Below, piece after piece: positions 18,979 through 27,886 of a stretch of 64,000 nt of DNA. The notes under the pieces are model-generated. The model saw only the letters and a list, made by a program, of their open reading frames with translations, ran no database searches and was not told the origin of the DNA. Both the position numbers and the translations under genes were made by a program. The stretch lies in assembly GCA_028713655.1 (NCBI GenBank), contig JAQTNW010000005.1, forward strand, positions 1 through 64,000, written 5' to 3'. Each line of letters begins with the position of its first letter. Positions within the stretch are counted from its first letter, which is position 1. Source of the DNA: Candidatus Methylacidiphilales bacterium (GTDB taxonomy: Bacteria; Verrucomicrobiota; Verrucomicrobiia; Methylacidiphilales; JAAUTS01).

Positions 18979-19392
18979 ATGAATAATAAATGTTGCTTGG
19001 CTTGGGTGACATTGAAATCGGTGCTGGCCGCCTTGCTTTTGCTTGTATCGGTATTTATACAAACGGCACAATCGCAATCCGGCGGAGCGGACGCTGGCAC
19101 TAAAGTAATGATAGGTGTCCACCTCTTTCAAAGCCAGCTCGGCGCAGGGGCGTGGAACGAACGCATTGCCTTTGTCAATACGACAAGAACCACACTGCCC
19201 GTGGGGCAGGTTATTTTTTGGTCGTGCGTCAACCGCCCGGGGCCGAAGATAAATCAGTACGCCAGCAACCAGTCCCTGGATCCCGGAAAAGAGAGTTACC
19301 AACTCAACTTGGGACAGACCCTCAGGCCTTCAAAAGAAAGCAATTACACGGCTTGGATAGTGACTCCTTCCCAAACGGCGCCATCCAGGTAG
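18979..19392 (+). CDS. Small secreted protein of unknown function
   Basis: A protein of 137 residues, read from ATG 18979 (MNNKCCLAWVT); an in-frame TTG at 18970 is the alternative. A signal peptide is clear: a hydrophobic stretch VLAALLLLVSVFIQTAQSQS with probable cleavage after about residue 32. The mature part of about 105 residues is rich in Ser, Asn and Thr, with one cysteine. It is the only plus-strand gene in a minus-strand cluster and separates the two glycosyltransferase copies. I do not recognise a family. Confidence 0.55.
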   Translation: MNNKCCLAWVTLKSVLAALLLLVSVFIQTAQSQSGGADAGTKVMIGVHLFQSQLGAGAWNERIAFVNTTRTTLPVGQVIFWSCVNRPGPKINQYASNQSLDPGKESYQLNLGQTLRPSKESNYTAWIVTPSQTAPSR

Positions 19393-19465
19393 TCATTGCG
19401 CCCGGTGTGGTATTGAATCAACTCTTTAAAAGCCCCAAAGGGCCAGAGCAGACCGGCCTCACCTC

Positions 19466-20455
19466 CTAGAGCCGGAGCCATTTCACAAATCTCCTCCTGG
19501 GACTTTGGACACGTCGAATTGCAGCTCCGACATCCACCATGCCATCGTTGTCATGCTGAAGCTCGCGCAAAGTCCCCAATCCGCTGATTCCATGGCGTTG
19601 TTTTAACGCGGCGCTAATAGCCTCCAATCTTTCCAAATAGGGCGCATAAATCCGTTTCAACACAACGGGTTGCAGCAGGGCCTTTTTTGGGCAGATCGTG
19701 TACCAGCCACCTGAGCTGGTGTGCAACAGCGTGCTGTAATGGAAAAAAATCAACGGCTTCCCATCAGCCAGAACTTCCTTGGAATTGGATTTAATGCGAT
19801 GTGACCCAATATTCCAGGGGGCAAGATTAGCTCCGGGATGGGGAAAAATCAGCACCTCTTGGTAGCGTTCAGGCCAGACTGTGAGATACCCCTGGTTCAT
19901 GAAGTGGGCATCCCTGACGCCCTCGAATTCGCAGCGCTCCAGGCATTGCTCGGCCCATTCGTGCAAACACTTTCTGCCTACCAAATCATTACGCCACATT
20001 CCAAAGCCCGCATTGAATTCACCATACATGTGCAAATATTCCGTATCCTTGTTAAACCGGTGCGGACTCAGACCCACCGAGGCCTTCTCAAATTCCTGAA
20101 AAAGCGGCCCGGGATCCGAAAAAAACAGGGTGTCGGCGTCAATAAAAGCAATCACCCCGCCTGCCTCGCAACGGCTTAACAGATGCTTCAGCAGAATGGC
20201 CTTGTGTGTGGCATAAAATTCCCAGGGTCGGCGCTGTTCCCGCAACGGAGCCAGCCGCGGCTCCCAACTTTCAACCGATTTTTGGGAAACGGTTTCCAGG
20301 CGATTTTTAAAACGTTCTTCGAGAATGCCCCTGAGTGTCTCATCAAAACACAGCACGGTAATTTGCGCTTCAGGACAATAAGCCAACAGCGATTCCAGCA
20401 TCGCGATGCCCTTCGCGGCATAATTCACGTCGAAATAAGTGACAAACCGTCGCAT
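19466..20455 (-). CDS. Glycosyltransferase-like protein (copy 2 of 2)
   Basis: Paralogue of the protein at 16478-17473, of nearly the same length (329 residues from ATG 20455, MRRFVTYFD; another ATG lies at 20461). All motif blocks are kept: NYAAKGIAMLESLL, WEFYATHKAILLKHLL, the D-A-D in AFIDADTLFFSDP, EFNAGFGMWR and HPGANLAPWNIGSHR. Differences cluster in the C-terminal third and around the putative acceptor region, which may mean different acceptors. It follows a secreted-protein gene by 26 bases on the same strand. Confidence 0.75.
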   Translation of the reverse strand: MRRFVTYFDVNYAAKGIAMLESLLAYCPEAQITVLCFDETLRGILEERFKNRLETVSQKSVESWEPRLAPLREQRRPWEFYATHKAILLKHLLSRCEAGGVIAFIDADTLFFSDPGPLFQEFEKASVGLSPHRFNKDTEYLHMYGEFNAGFGMWRNDLVGRKCLHEWAEQCLERCEFEGVRDAHFMNQGYLTVWPERYQEVLIFPHPGANLAPWNIGSHRIKSNSKEVLADGKPLIFFHYSTLLHTSSGGWYTICPKKALLQPVVLKRIYAPYLERLEAISAALKQRHGISGLGTLRELQHDNDGMVDVGAAIRRVQSPRRRFVKWLRL

Positions 20456-20481
20456 GAGCATGCTGGCAATGCAGCAACGAT

Positions 20482-21189
20482 TTACGGGTTCTTTTCCGCA
20501 TCAAGCTCCTGTTTGAGCTTATCGTATGCGGCCTTGACTTTGGGATTCAGATTTAATGTTTCGTCTGAAATGTTATCCAGCGGGATGTTAACTATCCCGG
20601 ATTTGTAAATAACAACAACCACATGATCTCTCACCTCAAGGCTGGTAACGCCAGAATACATCTTCCCGTCGCGGGTGCTGACTTTCCTGCCTTCGTCTTC
20701 CCTGGGTGCGCTTTGTCTCTTCAGTTCAATTGCCGCCACATCTGCGGGACTGAGCCATTTGCCATCAATTTTTCTTTTCCCGCCCTTAAAAGATGTGGTC
20801 TCATCCTTTATTTGCTCTATGTACGCGCCAAGATTTTCCGAGTAACGGGGGTATTTCTTTTGCAGGTCACTGAGCTGTTTGATTTTGGAATCAAGTTTGG
20901 TTATATCATCCGCAGTCTGTATATTTTCAGGAAAAATTTCCGGGAGATAATTCACGTCAAAAATGAAATCCTGCTGCACTTTGAGCAGTTGCCCGTCCTT
21001 TGTGGTAATGGGAACGAAAAAGCCTTCCTTTTTATAATCGCCGAAATCTGTAAATTCCAGCATACGTGCCGAAACACCGTAATCCGGGACGTAAAAAAGA
21101 AAACCGGGCTTGGGCCCGGCATGAAGCGCCTGAGCGCAACAAAACACGCCGACCACAAAAAGACATGCCTTATGGGATAAAGTTATCAT
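20482..21189 (-). CDS. Secreted protein of unknown function
   Basis: A protein of 235 residues with an N-terminal signal peptide (LFVVGVFCCAQALHA, cleavage near residue 24). The middle (about 90-130) is helical and charged (DDITKLDSKIKQLSDLQKKY). The C-terminal half has GKMYSGVTSLEVRDHVVVVIYKSGIVNIPLDNIS, which resembles a small beta domain seen in several verrucomicrobial secreted proteins that read a promoter-like 'GxxY..V' strand pattern. I cannot name the family. It is probably co-transcribed with the downstream glycosyltransferase copy. Confidence 0.55.
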   Translation of the reverse strand: MITLSHKACLFVVGVFCCAQALHAGPKPGFLFYVPDYGVSARMLEFTDFGDYKKEGFFVPITTKDGQLLKVQQDFIFDVNYLPEIFPENIQTADDITKLDSKIKQLSDLQKKYPRYSENLGAYIEQIKDETTSFKGGKRKIDGKWLSPADVAAIELKRQSAPREDEGRKVSTRDGKMYSGVTSLEVRDHVVVVIYKSGIVNIPLDNISDETLNLNPKVKAAYDKLKQELDAEKNP

Positions 21190-21223
21190 GCGCCCGCTCT
21201 TCTCAATCTAATCCAATCGGGCA

Positions 21224-21961
21224 CTACTTCAACCCCAGGACGTCAAACATCCCATATACGCCGGCGGGTTTGCCCACCAGCCAGCGCGCGGCGCGCAGGG
21301 CGCCGGAGGCAAAGGTATCGCGGCTGGAAGCTTTGTGAACCAGTTCCACCCGTTCTCCGTCCGACGCGAAAATCACGGTATGATCCCCCACCACGTCCCC
21401 ACCGCGCAACGCATGGACTCCGATCTCATCCGAAGTCCTCGGGCCCGGTTCCCCCACTCTTCCATGCTTGGACAATTCGGCTGCCGTTTTCTTTTTCACC
21501 TCAGCCAAAATTTCCACCAAAGTCCGCGCAGTCCCGCTGGGCGCGTCCTTCTTGTGGCGGTGATGCATCTCAACCACTTCCTGGTCAAATCCACTGTTCA
21601 AAATCTCTGCCGCCTTGCGCGTCAGATAAAACAGCGTGTTGACGCCGACGGAATAATTGGAGGCGAAAATTACCGGGATTTGCTTCCCGTAAGCCAGAAC
21701 CTGTTGTTTCACCGCATCCGAATGTCCGGTCGTACCAATCACCAGGGCCTTCTTGTGTGTCGCAGCCAGCTTCGTCACATCCAGCGTGGCGCTGTGATGG
21801 CTGAAATCGATAATCGCATCCGCCTTGCCGGCCAGGGGCGCGAGCTCGTCGCCCTGATCCACTTCACCGATGATTTCAAAATCAGAGCCGGTCCTGGCCA
21901 GCCGCAAAATAGCCTGGCCCATCCGGCCCTTGGCGCCGACTACTACAATCCTGATCTTCAT
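21224..21961 (-). CDS. dapB: 4-hydroxy-tetrahydrodipicolinate reductase
   Basis: DapB reduces hydroxy-tetrahydrodipicolinate with NAD(P)H in DAP and lysine synthesis. It is 245 residues. The Rossmann motif VVGAKGRMGQAI is at the N-terminus, and the catalytic stretch EVVEMHHRHKKDAPSGTA contains the His pair and substrate-binding Lys. The start ATG overlaps the dapA stop in an ATGA. Last gene of the dapF-dapA-dapB group. Confidence 0.96.
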   Translation of the reverse strand: MKIRIVVVGAKGRMGQAILRLARTGSDFEIIGEVDQGDELAPLAGKADAIIDFSHHSATLDVTKLAATHKKALVIGTTGHSDAVKQQVLAYGKQIPVIFASNYSVGVNTLFYLTRKAAEILNSGFDQEVVEMHHRHKKDAPSGTARTLVEILAEVKKKTAAELSKHGRVGEPGPRTSDEIGVHALRGGDVVGDHTVIFASDGERVELVHKASSRDTFASGALRAARWLVGKPAGVYGMFDVLGLK

Positions 21962-22839
21962 AGAATTCCGACCTTCTTTAATGTTGCCATCAGTTTCTCA
22001 CGGTTGCCGGAACTCATGGCCACCAGAGGAAGCCTGACTTCCTCCTGGATCCAGCCCTTGGCGGCCATGGCGGCTTTGATCGGGCCCGGGTTGGCCTCCA
22101 AAAAGATGTCGGTGTAAACCCCGTAATATTTCCGGTGCAGCGCCTCAGCCCTCGCGTAATCACCCGCCAGGGCGGCGTCGGTCATGGTCTTCACTTCCGC
22201 AGGGATCAAATTCGATGCGACGCTGATTACGCCGCGCGCCCCAACGCTCATAAACGGCACCGTCAAGCTGTCGTCGCCCGACAAAATATCGAATGCATCC
22301 GGCAAAGCCTGGCGCAAACGGCTCACCCGGTCCACCGATCCGCCTGCTTCCTTGATGGCCACGATATTTTTCGCATCCCTCGCAAGCCTGACGACCGTTT
22401 CAACGCTGATCTCGATTCCACAACGTCCCGGGATGGAATACAAAATCAAAGGCAATCCCGTGCTCGATGCAATGGCCATGAAATGCTGATACAAACCCTC
22501 CTGGGTCGGCTTGTTGTAATACGGCGCCACCAGGAGAGCCACATCCACTCCCAGTTCCTCCGCCGCCTGCGTATATTCGATGGCCTCGGCTGTCGAGTTC
22601 GACCCCGTCCCGCCGATCACTTTTGTACGCTTCCGGGCCTGCTTCACAGCCAGTTCAATCACCCGGAGATGTTCTTCGTGGTTCAGCGTGGGCGATTCGC
22701 CCGTGGTTCCCACCGGCACAATGCCGTCGATGCCCGCTTCGATCTGCCGCTCGATCAGGGCATTGAACGCATCCGCATCCACCAGATTGTTTTTAAAGGG
22801 CGTGACCAGCGCCGTGTAGGTTCCTTTATAAGCTGACAT
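21958..22839 (-). CDS. dapA: 4-hydroxy-tetrahydrodipicolinate synthase
   Basis: DapA condenses pyruvate with aspartate semialdehyde. From ATG 22839 (MSAYKGTYTALVTPF) it is 293 residues, the usual length. The Schiff-base lysine lies in VAIKEAGGS and the GTTGESPTL and YYNKPTQEG motifs are intact. A longer reading to 22860 would overlap dapF further. Even with the chosen start, the first 14 bases overlap the end of dapF. Confidence 0.95.
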   Translation of the reverse strand: MSAYKGTYTALVTPFKNNLVDADAFNALIERQIEAGIDGIVPVGTTGESPTLNHEEHLRVIELAVKQARKRTKVIGGTGSNSTAEAIEYTQAAEELGVDVALLVAPYYNKPTQEGLYQHFMAIASSTGLPLILYSIPGRCGIEISVETVVRLARDAKNIVAIKEAGGSVDRVSRLRQALPDAFDILSGDDSLTVPFMSVGARGVISVASNLIPAEVKTMTDAALAGDYARAEALHRKYYGVYTDIFLEANPGPIKAAMAAKGWIQEEVRLPLVAMSSGNREKLMATLKKVGIL

Positions 22840-23641
22840 CGATTTCTCCTTGGAATACAAAGTCCGCCGGGCCGTGCAACTTCACGTCCGTAAACTGTCC
22901 ACCTTCGTTCTTAAAAAAAATCTTCAGGATATCTCCGCCCTGCACAAGAACCGAAACCGGCGACTTGAACCCCTTCACCAGCGAGGCAATCAACGCCACT
23001 GCGGTGACGCCCGTGCCGCAGGCCAAGGTTTCATTCTCCACACCGCGTTCGTAGGTGCGCACCCGGACTTTGTTGGGCCCCAGCACCTGGGCAAAATTGA
23101 TGTTCGACCCCTTCGGCTGAAATGCCGCGTGGAAACGCAATTCGGCGCCAAGCCTGGCAATATCGATCTTTTCGATATCCTCCACAAAAAGCACCGCGTG
23201 CGGCACACCGGTGTTCAAACAATGCACCGTCAATTCACCCTGGGAGCTTGATATCTTTTGGTTCAAAGCCAGCCCGTTCGGCGAAGTCAGCTCGACTCGC
23301 ACTTCGTCGCCCAAAAATTCCGCGCCGACTGGTCCCGCTGCGGTGTCGAAGCGGATTTCCTTTTTGCGCGTGCCTGTCGTCTTCTGCGCAAAGCGCGCAA
23401 AGCAGCGCGCGCCGTTGCCGCACATCTCGGCTTCGCCGCCGTCTGCATTGTAATAGCGCATCCGGAAATCGGTGTCCTTTGAGCCCGGCTCCAGCGCAAG
23501 TAGGCCGTCGGCTCCCACCCCGAACTGGCGATGGCACAGCTTCGCAATCTGCTTGCGGCTCAGCCGCAGGCTTTGCTTCAGGTTGTCGACGCACACAAAG
23601 TCATTGCCCGCGCCGCTCATCTTCCAAAATTTAAGTTTCAT
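22826..23641 (-). CDS. dapF: Diaminopimelate epimerase
   Basis: DapF interconverts LL- and meso-diaminopimelate with two active-site cysteines, without cofactor. The protein is 271 residues. The first cysteine is C74 in GGEAEMCGNGARCFARF and the second lies in ETLACGTGVTA. The N-terminal KMSGAGNDFVCVDN is also typical. It overlaps the start of dapA by 14 bases, and is separated from lysA by a 184-base spacer filled with an inverted repeat. Confidence 0.96.
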   Translation of the reverse strand: MKLKFWKMSGAGNDFVCVDNLKQSLRLSRKQIAKLCHRQFGVGADGLLALEPGSKDTDFRMRYYNADGGEAEMCGNGARCFARFAQKTTGTRKKEIRFDTAAGPVGAEFLGDEVRVELTSPNGLALNQKISSSQGELTVHCLNTGVPHAVLFVEDIEKIDIARLGAELRFHAAFQPKGSNINFAQVLGPNKVRVRTYERGVENETLACGTGVTAVALIASLVKGFKSPVSVLVQGGDILKIFFKNEGGQFTDVKLHGPADFVFQGEIDVSL

Positions 23642-23650
23642 GCTAGGATT

Positions 23651-23828
23651 TCACCGCAGAGACACAGAGCTCGCAGAGTTTTCTGGATTCCAAGCTTTAA
23701 ATATTTAGTTTCAAATCTCAAGGGTTAAGCTGTCTTTTTGCGTCTTTTGTGCCTTTTTGCAGCCAAATCTTATTCCGGTTTTAAGCCTTAAGTTTAAAGT
23801 CTCCGCGTTCTCCGCGACTCTGCGGTTA
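23651..23828. repeat. Inverted-repeat element between lysA and dapF
   Basis: The ends are imperfect inverted copies about 28 bases long. The left end (23651-23678) contains ACCGCAGAG and the right end (23801-23828) contains CTCTGCGGTTA. The interior is AT-richer with phrases that look like worn palindromic repeat. The right end supplies the lysA stop codon (23826-23828). Similar 'CCGCAGAG ... CTCTGCGG' phrases are common in intergenic DNA of this phylum as far as I recall; here the sequence itself shows only one copy of this exact pair. Confidence 0.5.
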
Positions 23829-25109
23829 AGACCTCTTTTCCGTCCGGATCAGGTCCTCCAAGGTTTCGCGCTTCCGGGCCACAAGGGCCTTCTTGCCGTC
23901 CACCAGGATTTCCGCCACCCGGGGCCGGCTGTTGTAATTCGAGGACATGACAAAACCATAGGCTCCCGCGCTGAGAAACGCAACCCGGTCCCCTTGCTTC
24001 AATTGCGGCAGCGGACGCTCCTTGCAAAAGGTGTCGCCCGACTCACAAATCGGCCCCACCACATCCGTCTTGATCCGCCCGCCCTTTGCTTTCCGTAGAG
24101 GCACGATCTCGTGGTACGAATCATAAAACGCCGGCCGGATGAGATCGTTCATGGCCGCATCCACAACCAAAAAATTCTTTCGCTTGGTCTTTTTCACCAC
24201 AACCACTTCGGACAACAAAACTCCCGCATTGCCGGAAATAAAGCGCCCCGGCTCGATCAAAATCTTTAGTCCCAGACCCCGGAGCAACGGAAGCACAGCC
24301 TCGGCGTAGTCGGCGGGAGTCATTGGCCGTGGCGAGCGGCGCTTCCACCAGGATGGCGAACCGCTTTCGAGCGCCGGGTCATAGACAATGCCCAGCCCAC
24401 CGCCAATGTCGAAGAACTCAATGCCATAACGACGCTTCAGATTTGCCACCAGTGGCAGCATCTTTTTAACCGCCGCATGGAACGGCTTGACGGACGTGAT
24501 TTGTGATCCGATGTGCATTTGCACCCCGCGCAGCCAGATATTGCGAAGCTTCGACGCACGGGCGTAGAGGGCCGGAATTTCCTCGATTGGAATGCCAAAC
24601 TTGTTTTCATAGGTGCCGGTGGTAATTTTATGGTGCGTGTCCGCATCCACATTGGGATTCACCCGTACGGCCACCGGCGCTTTTTTCTTCAAACGGCCGG
24701 CGATCTTATTGATCTGATCCAGTTCGGCAGAACTTTCCACCGTGAAGGCATACACCCCTTCCCTGAGCGCAAACTCGATTTCAGCGGCTGTCTTGCCCAC
24801 GCCGGCAAAAACACAGCAGTCGGGGCGGCCCCCGGCCTTGATGACCCGGAACAGCTCCCCGCCACTGACAATATCGAACCCGGCACCTTGCCTGGCCAGC
24901 AAGCGTAACACCGCCAGATTGGAATTGGCCTTCATGGCATAACAAATCCTGTGATCCAAAGGGGCCAGGGCGTGGCTCAGCCTGGTAAAATGATCACGAA
25001 ATGTCTGGGCCGAATAAACGTACAGGGGCGTGCCGTGGCGGCGGGCAAGCCGGTCCAGCTCGATACCCTCGCAATACAGCGATCCCTTTTTCAGATAAAA
25101 ATGGTGCAT
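23826..25109 (-). CDS. lysA: Diaminopimelate decarboxylase
   Basis: LysA decarboxylates meso-DAP to lysine using PLP in an alanine-racemase-like barrel. It has 427 residues. The PLP lysine is in ICYAMKANSN. The barrel also shows MHIGSQI, FDIGGGLGI and the IEPGRFISGNAG block. The C-terminal domain has the CESGDTF motif with the partner active-site cysteine. It lies between argH (54 bases upstream) and dapF. The stop codon falls inside an inverted-repeat element. Confidence 0.95.
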   Translation of the reverse strand: MHHFYLKKGSLYCEGIELDRLARRHGTPLYVYSAQTFRDHFTRLSHALAPLDHRICYAMKANSNLAVLRLLARQGAGFDIVSGGELFRVIKAGGRPDCCVFAGVGKTAAEIEFALREGVYAFTVESSAELDQINKIAGRLKKKAPVAVRVNPNVDADTHHKITTGTYENKFGIPIEEIPALYARASKLRNIWLRGVQMHIGSQITSVKPFHAAVKKMLPLVANLKRRYGIEFFDIGGGLGIVYDPALESGSPSWWKRRSPRPMTPADYAEAVLPLLRGLGLKILIEPGRFISGNAGVLLSEVVVVKKTKRKNFLVVDAAMNDLIRPAFYDSYHEIVPLRKAKGGRIKTDVVGPICESGDTFCKERPLPQLKQGDRVAFLSAGAYGFVMSSNYNSRPRVAEILVDGKKALVARKRETLEDLIRTEKRS

Positions 25110-25163
25110 AATTCAGCCGTGTAAAATGATGAAATTGTAACGAAAAACGGGAATCTGGAAACT

Positions 25164-26552
25164 CTATTTGAGTTTCTTTTTCCAGCGCAACAATTGCGCC
25201 AATACTTGCTTCTGGCCCGGCGCCCCGGTCATCTTCCTGCGCCCCAACGCGGCCCGGACATGGAAGATGCGCGGAATCTTCTCGTCACAGGCCGGATCCA
25301 ATTGTTTCCAGTCCGGCACTTTCAATTCCGACAGCAGGCAGCCTTTCTTTTCGCTCAGAGCCACGGCCTGGCCGACAATCTCATGCGCGCGCCTGAACGG
25401 CACTCCCTTTTGAACCAGCAGATCCGCCACATCCGTCGCCAACAGCAGCGGATCCGAAGCCGCGCATTCGCAGGCAGCCTGGTTCACTTTTACATCCTCC
25501 AGCATGGCGGCAAAAATTTCCAGCGACTCCTGCACGGTATCGACACTGTCAAACAGCCGTTCCTTGTCTTCCTGCAAGTCGCGGTTGTATGTCATCGGCA
25601 GGCCCTTCAACAGCGTCAAAAGCGCCACCAGATTGCCAATCACCCGCCCGCTCTTGCCCCGGACGATCTCCGCCACATCCGGATTTTTCTTTTGCGGCAT
25701 CAGGCTTGAGCCCGTCGTAAACGCATCGCCGATCCGCACAAACCCGAACTCCGATGTGGACCATAGGACAAAATCCTCCGCCAGGCGGGAAAGATGCACG
25801 GCAACGATCGATCCGGCGGCCACATATTCTAGAATGAAATCCCGGTCGCCCACCGCATCCAGCGAGTATTGGGTCACATCCGGAAATCCTAACAATTTGG
25901 CAACCAGCTCCCGGTCAAGCGGAAGGGTGCTGCCCGCCAGCGCTCCCGAACCAAGCGGCAGGACATCCGCACGCGTCCTGGCATCCAGGAGCCGTCCGGC
26001 GTCCCGGTCCAGCATTTCGACATAGGCCAGCAAATGATGCGCAAAATAAACCGGTTGCGCCCGTTGCAAATGCGTATAGCCGGGAATCAGAACGTCCGGA
26101 TATCTGCCAGCCAGATTGACCAGCGCAAACTGCAAGTTGCGGAGCAACTCCATGTCCCGTTCAATCTGGTTCTTGACCCAGAGCCGCATGTCGGTCGCCA
26201 CTTGGTCGTTCCTGCTCCGGCCTGTGTGCAGCTTGGCGCCCGCAGGCGTGATTTCCGTCAGGGCCGACTCGATGTTCATGTGCACGTCCTCGAGCTCTTC
26301 CTTCCAGGGGAAAGCGCCCTCCTGGATTTGCGACAAAATCTGTTTCAGGCCCTTTTCTATCGCGACAAATTCTCCTCTGCTGAGGACGCCGATTTTCAAC
26401 AGCATCTGCGCATGGGCAAGGCTGCCGGCGATGTCTTCCCGGTACAACCGCCAGTCGTAGTGGACCGATTTGGTGAATTTTTGCACCAAACGGTCGGGCC
26501 CGGACGAGAACCGTCCGCTCCAGAGGGCTTTGGATGGAGACTTCTTTTTCAT
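25164..26552 (-). CDS. argH: Argininosuccinate lyase
   Basis: ArgH splits argininosuccinate into arginine and fumarate. From ATG 26552 (MKKKSPSKALWSGRF) the protein is 462 residues. The fumarase/aspartase superfamily signature GSSLMPQKKNPDVAE is intact, together with LHTGRSRNDQVATDMRLW and YTHLQRAQP. A longer reading to 26582 lacks conserved residues. argG is not in the window; argH is separated from argCJBDF by 20 kb and precedes lysA. Confidence 0.96.
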   Translation of the reverse strand: MKKKSPSKALWSGRFSSGPDRLVQKFTKSVHYDWRLYREDIAGSLAHAQMLLKIGVLSRGEFVAIEKGLKQILSQIQEGAFPWKEELEDVHMNIESALTEITPAGAKLHTGRSRNDQVATDMRLWVKNQIERDMELLRNLQFALVNLAGRYPDVLIPGYTHLQRAQPVYFAHHLLAYVEMLDRDAGRLLDARTRADVLPLGSGALAGSTLPLDRELVAKLLGFPDVTQYSLDAVGDRDFILEYVAAGSIVAVHLSRLAEDFVLWSTSEFGFVRIGDAFTTGSSLMPQKKNPDVAEIVRGKSGRVIGNLVALLTLLKGLPMTYNRDLQEDKERLFDSVDTVQESLEIFAAMLEDVKVNQAACECAASDPLLLATDVADLLVQKGVPFRRAHEIVGQAVALSEKKGCLLSELKVPDWKQLDPACDEKIPRIFHVRAALGRRKMTGAPGQKQVLAQLLRWKKKLK

Positions 26553-26639
26553 GTCGTCAGATGTCCTGCTGCATCTACCCACTGTTACTACAGGAGGACG
26601 GGCAAAAAACCAAAATCTAAAATCGGGAAAGTTACAGAA

Positions 26640-27341
26640 TCACTTGCCGGTTTCAGCGGCCAGCGCTTGGAGTTCCTTCGCTTCCAGCAAGCGCCATTCG
26701 CCCGGTTTCATATTATGCAGTTTGAGTGAACCCATCTGCACACGCTGAAGCTTGGTCACTTTATACCCCATTTTCATGAACATCAGCCGGATCTGCCGTT
26801 TCAACCCCTGCGTCAGGGTCACTTTCAACCGGTTGCGGCCAATTTTGAAAATCGATTCCATTTTTGCGTAGCCGAATTCAATCGTCATCCCCTTCAAAAA
26901 ACGCGGCACCAGTGCGAAATCCAGTTCCCGGTCGATCTCCACATGATAAATTTTTTCGAGTTTAAAACGTGGGTGCGTCATTTTTTGCGCCAGATTCCCG
27001 TCATTGGTCATGATAAGCAGGCCTTCACTGTCCAAATCCAGGCGCCCGATATAAAACAGCCGCGCCAAATCGGACGGAACGAGATCGAAAACTGTTTTTC
27101 TCCTGCCTTGTGAGACTCGGGAACAAACAACACCTTTCGGCTTGTTCAGCATCAGGGTGATGGACTCCTCCTGCCGACAACGCACGCCATCGACTTCAAC
27201 CTTGTCGGTCGGGAGGACCTGGGTGGCCAGTTGGACGACTGTTTTTCCGTTGATTTTGACTTTGCCGTCGCGGATGAGGGTGTCGCAAAAACGGCGGGAG
27301 CCATGCCCTGCGGCAGCCAGAAACTTGTTCAGTCTGGTCAT
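26640..27341 (-). CDS. rluB: Pseudouridine synthase, RsuA/RluB family
   Basis: A protein of 233 residues. An S4 RNA-binding domain covers about residues 1-48 (RLNKFLAAAGHGSRRFCDTLI), followed by the catalytic domain with the aspartate in YIGRLDLDSEGLLIMTNDG. This motif defines the RsuA/RluB/RluE/RluF group, which modifies ribosomal RNA. The short size and S4 domain favour RluB (23S) over RluE, but RsuA cannot be excluded. It lies 63 bases after the small-basic-protein gene on the same strand. Confidence 0.82.
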   Translation of the reverse strand: MTRLNKFLAAAGHGSRRFCDTLIRDGKVKINGKTVVQLATQVLPTDKVEVDGVRCRQEESITLMLNKPKGVVCSRVSQGRRKTVFDLVPSDLARLFYIGRLDLDSEGLLIMTNDGNLAQKMTHPRFKLEKIYHVEIDRELDFALVPRFLKGMTIEFGYAKMESIFKIGRNRLKVTLTQGLKRQIRLMFMKMGYKVTKLQRVQMGSLKLHNMKPGEWRLLEAKELQALAAETGK

Positions 27342-27404
27342 AAGCAGGATGATAAGAGTGGGCGAGCCCGGCCAATGCCGGTCAAAGGCTCGTTCCGTCT
27401 TATC

Positions 27405-27560
27405 TTATTCTTCCGGCTTGGTCTTGGGAATTTTATAGACGTTGGCGTCGGTTTTCCACTGAGCGCGTTTTTTAAGCAGTTCTACCCGTTCAAAACGTTT
27501 CAGCACGTTCCGCTTGACCATGATCTGGCTGGAGCCACGGAGGCTTTTGTGTTGCGACAT
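27405..27560 (-). CDS. Chlamydia/Verrucomicrobia-type small basic protein
   Basis: A protein of 51 residues from ATG 27560 (MSQHKSLRGSSQIMVKRNVL). The middle, KRNVLKRFERVELLKKRAQW, and the end PKTKP match the short basic protein family (TIGR04137 as I recall it) that is found only in Chlamydiae and Verrucomicrobia and is thought to associate with the ribosome. It has no cysteines. An upstream extension to 27614 is not conserved. This is the best lineage marker in the window. Confidence 0.82.
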   Translation of the reverse strand: MSQHKSLRGSSQIMVKRNVLKRFERVELLKKRAQWKTDANVYKIPKTKPEE

Positions 27561-27886
27561 AGAGTGGACAAGGTAGCGATCCGCCCCCGGTCGGCAAGAG
27601 TAAAATATCAGCACATTTTAACGCAAAACAAAGGGCGAAAGTCGGATTTCTCACGTCCGCCAAAGTCCGCCGCGGCGGACAGTGTGCAACAAAAAGGCTT
27701 GTTGAACCACAGATGGACACGGATAGACGCAGATATGAAGCTTGAAACTTACGACCTTAAATTTGAACCTGGCGTAAGCTGATCCATCCCCCTGATAAGG
27801 GAAAACAAGGGGGTTTTGTTAAATCCGCCGTCGCAGTCTTGTATTTATGATTTATCATTCGGGAATCATCCCCCATACTCGAAGTC

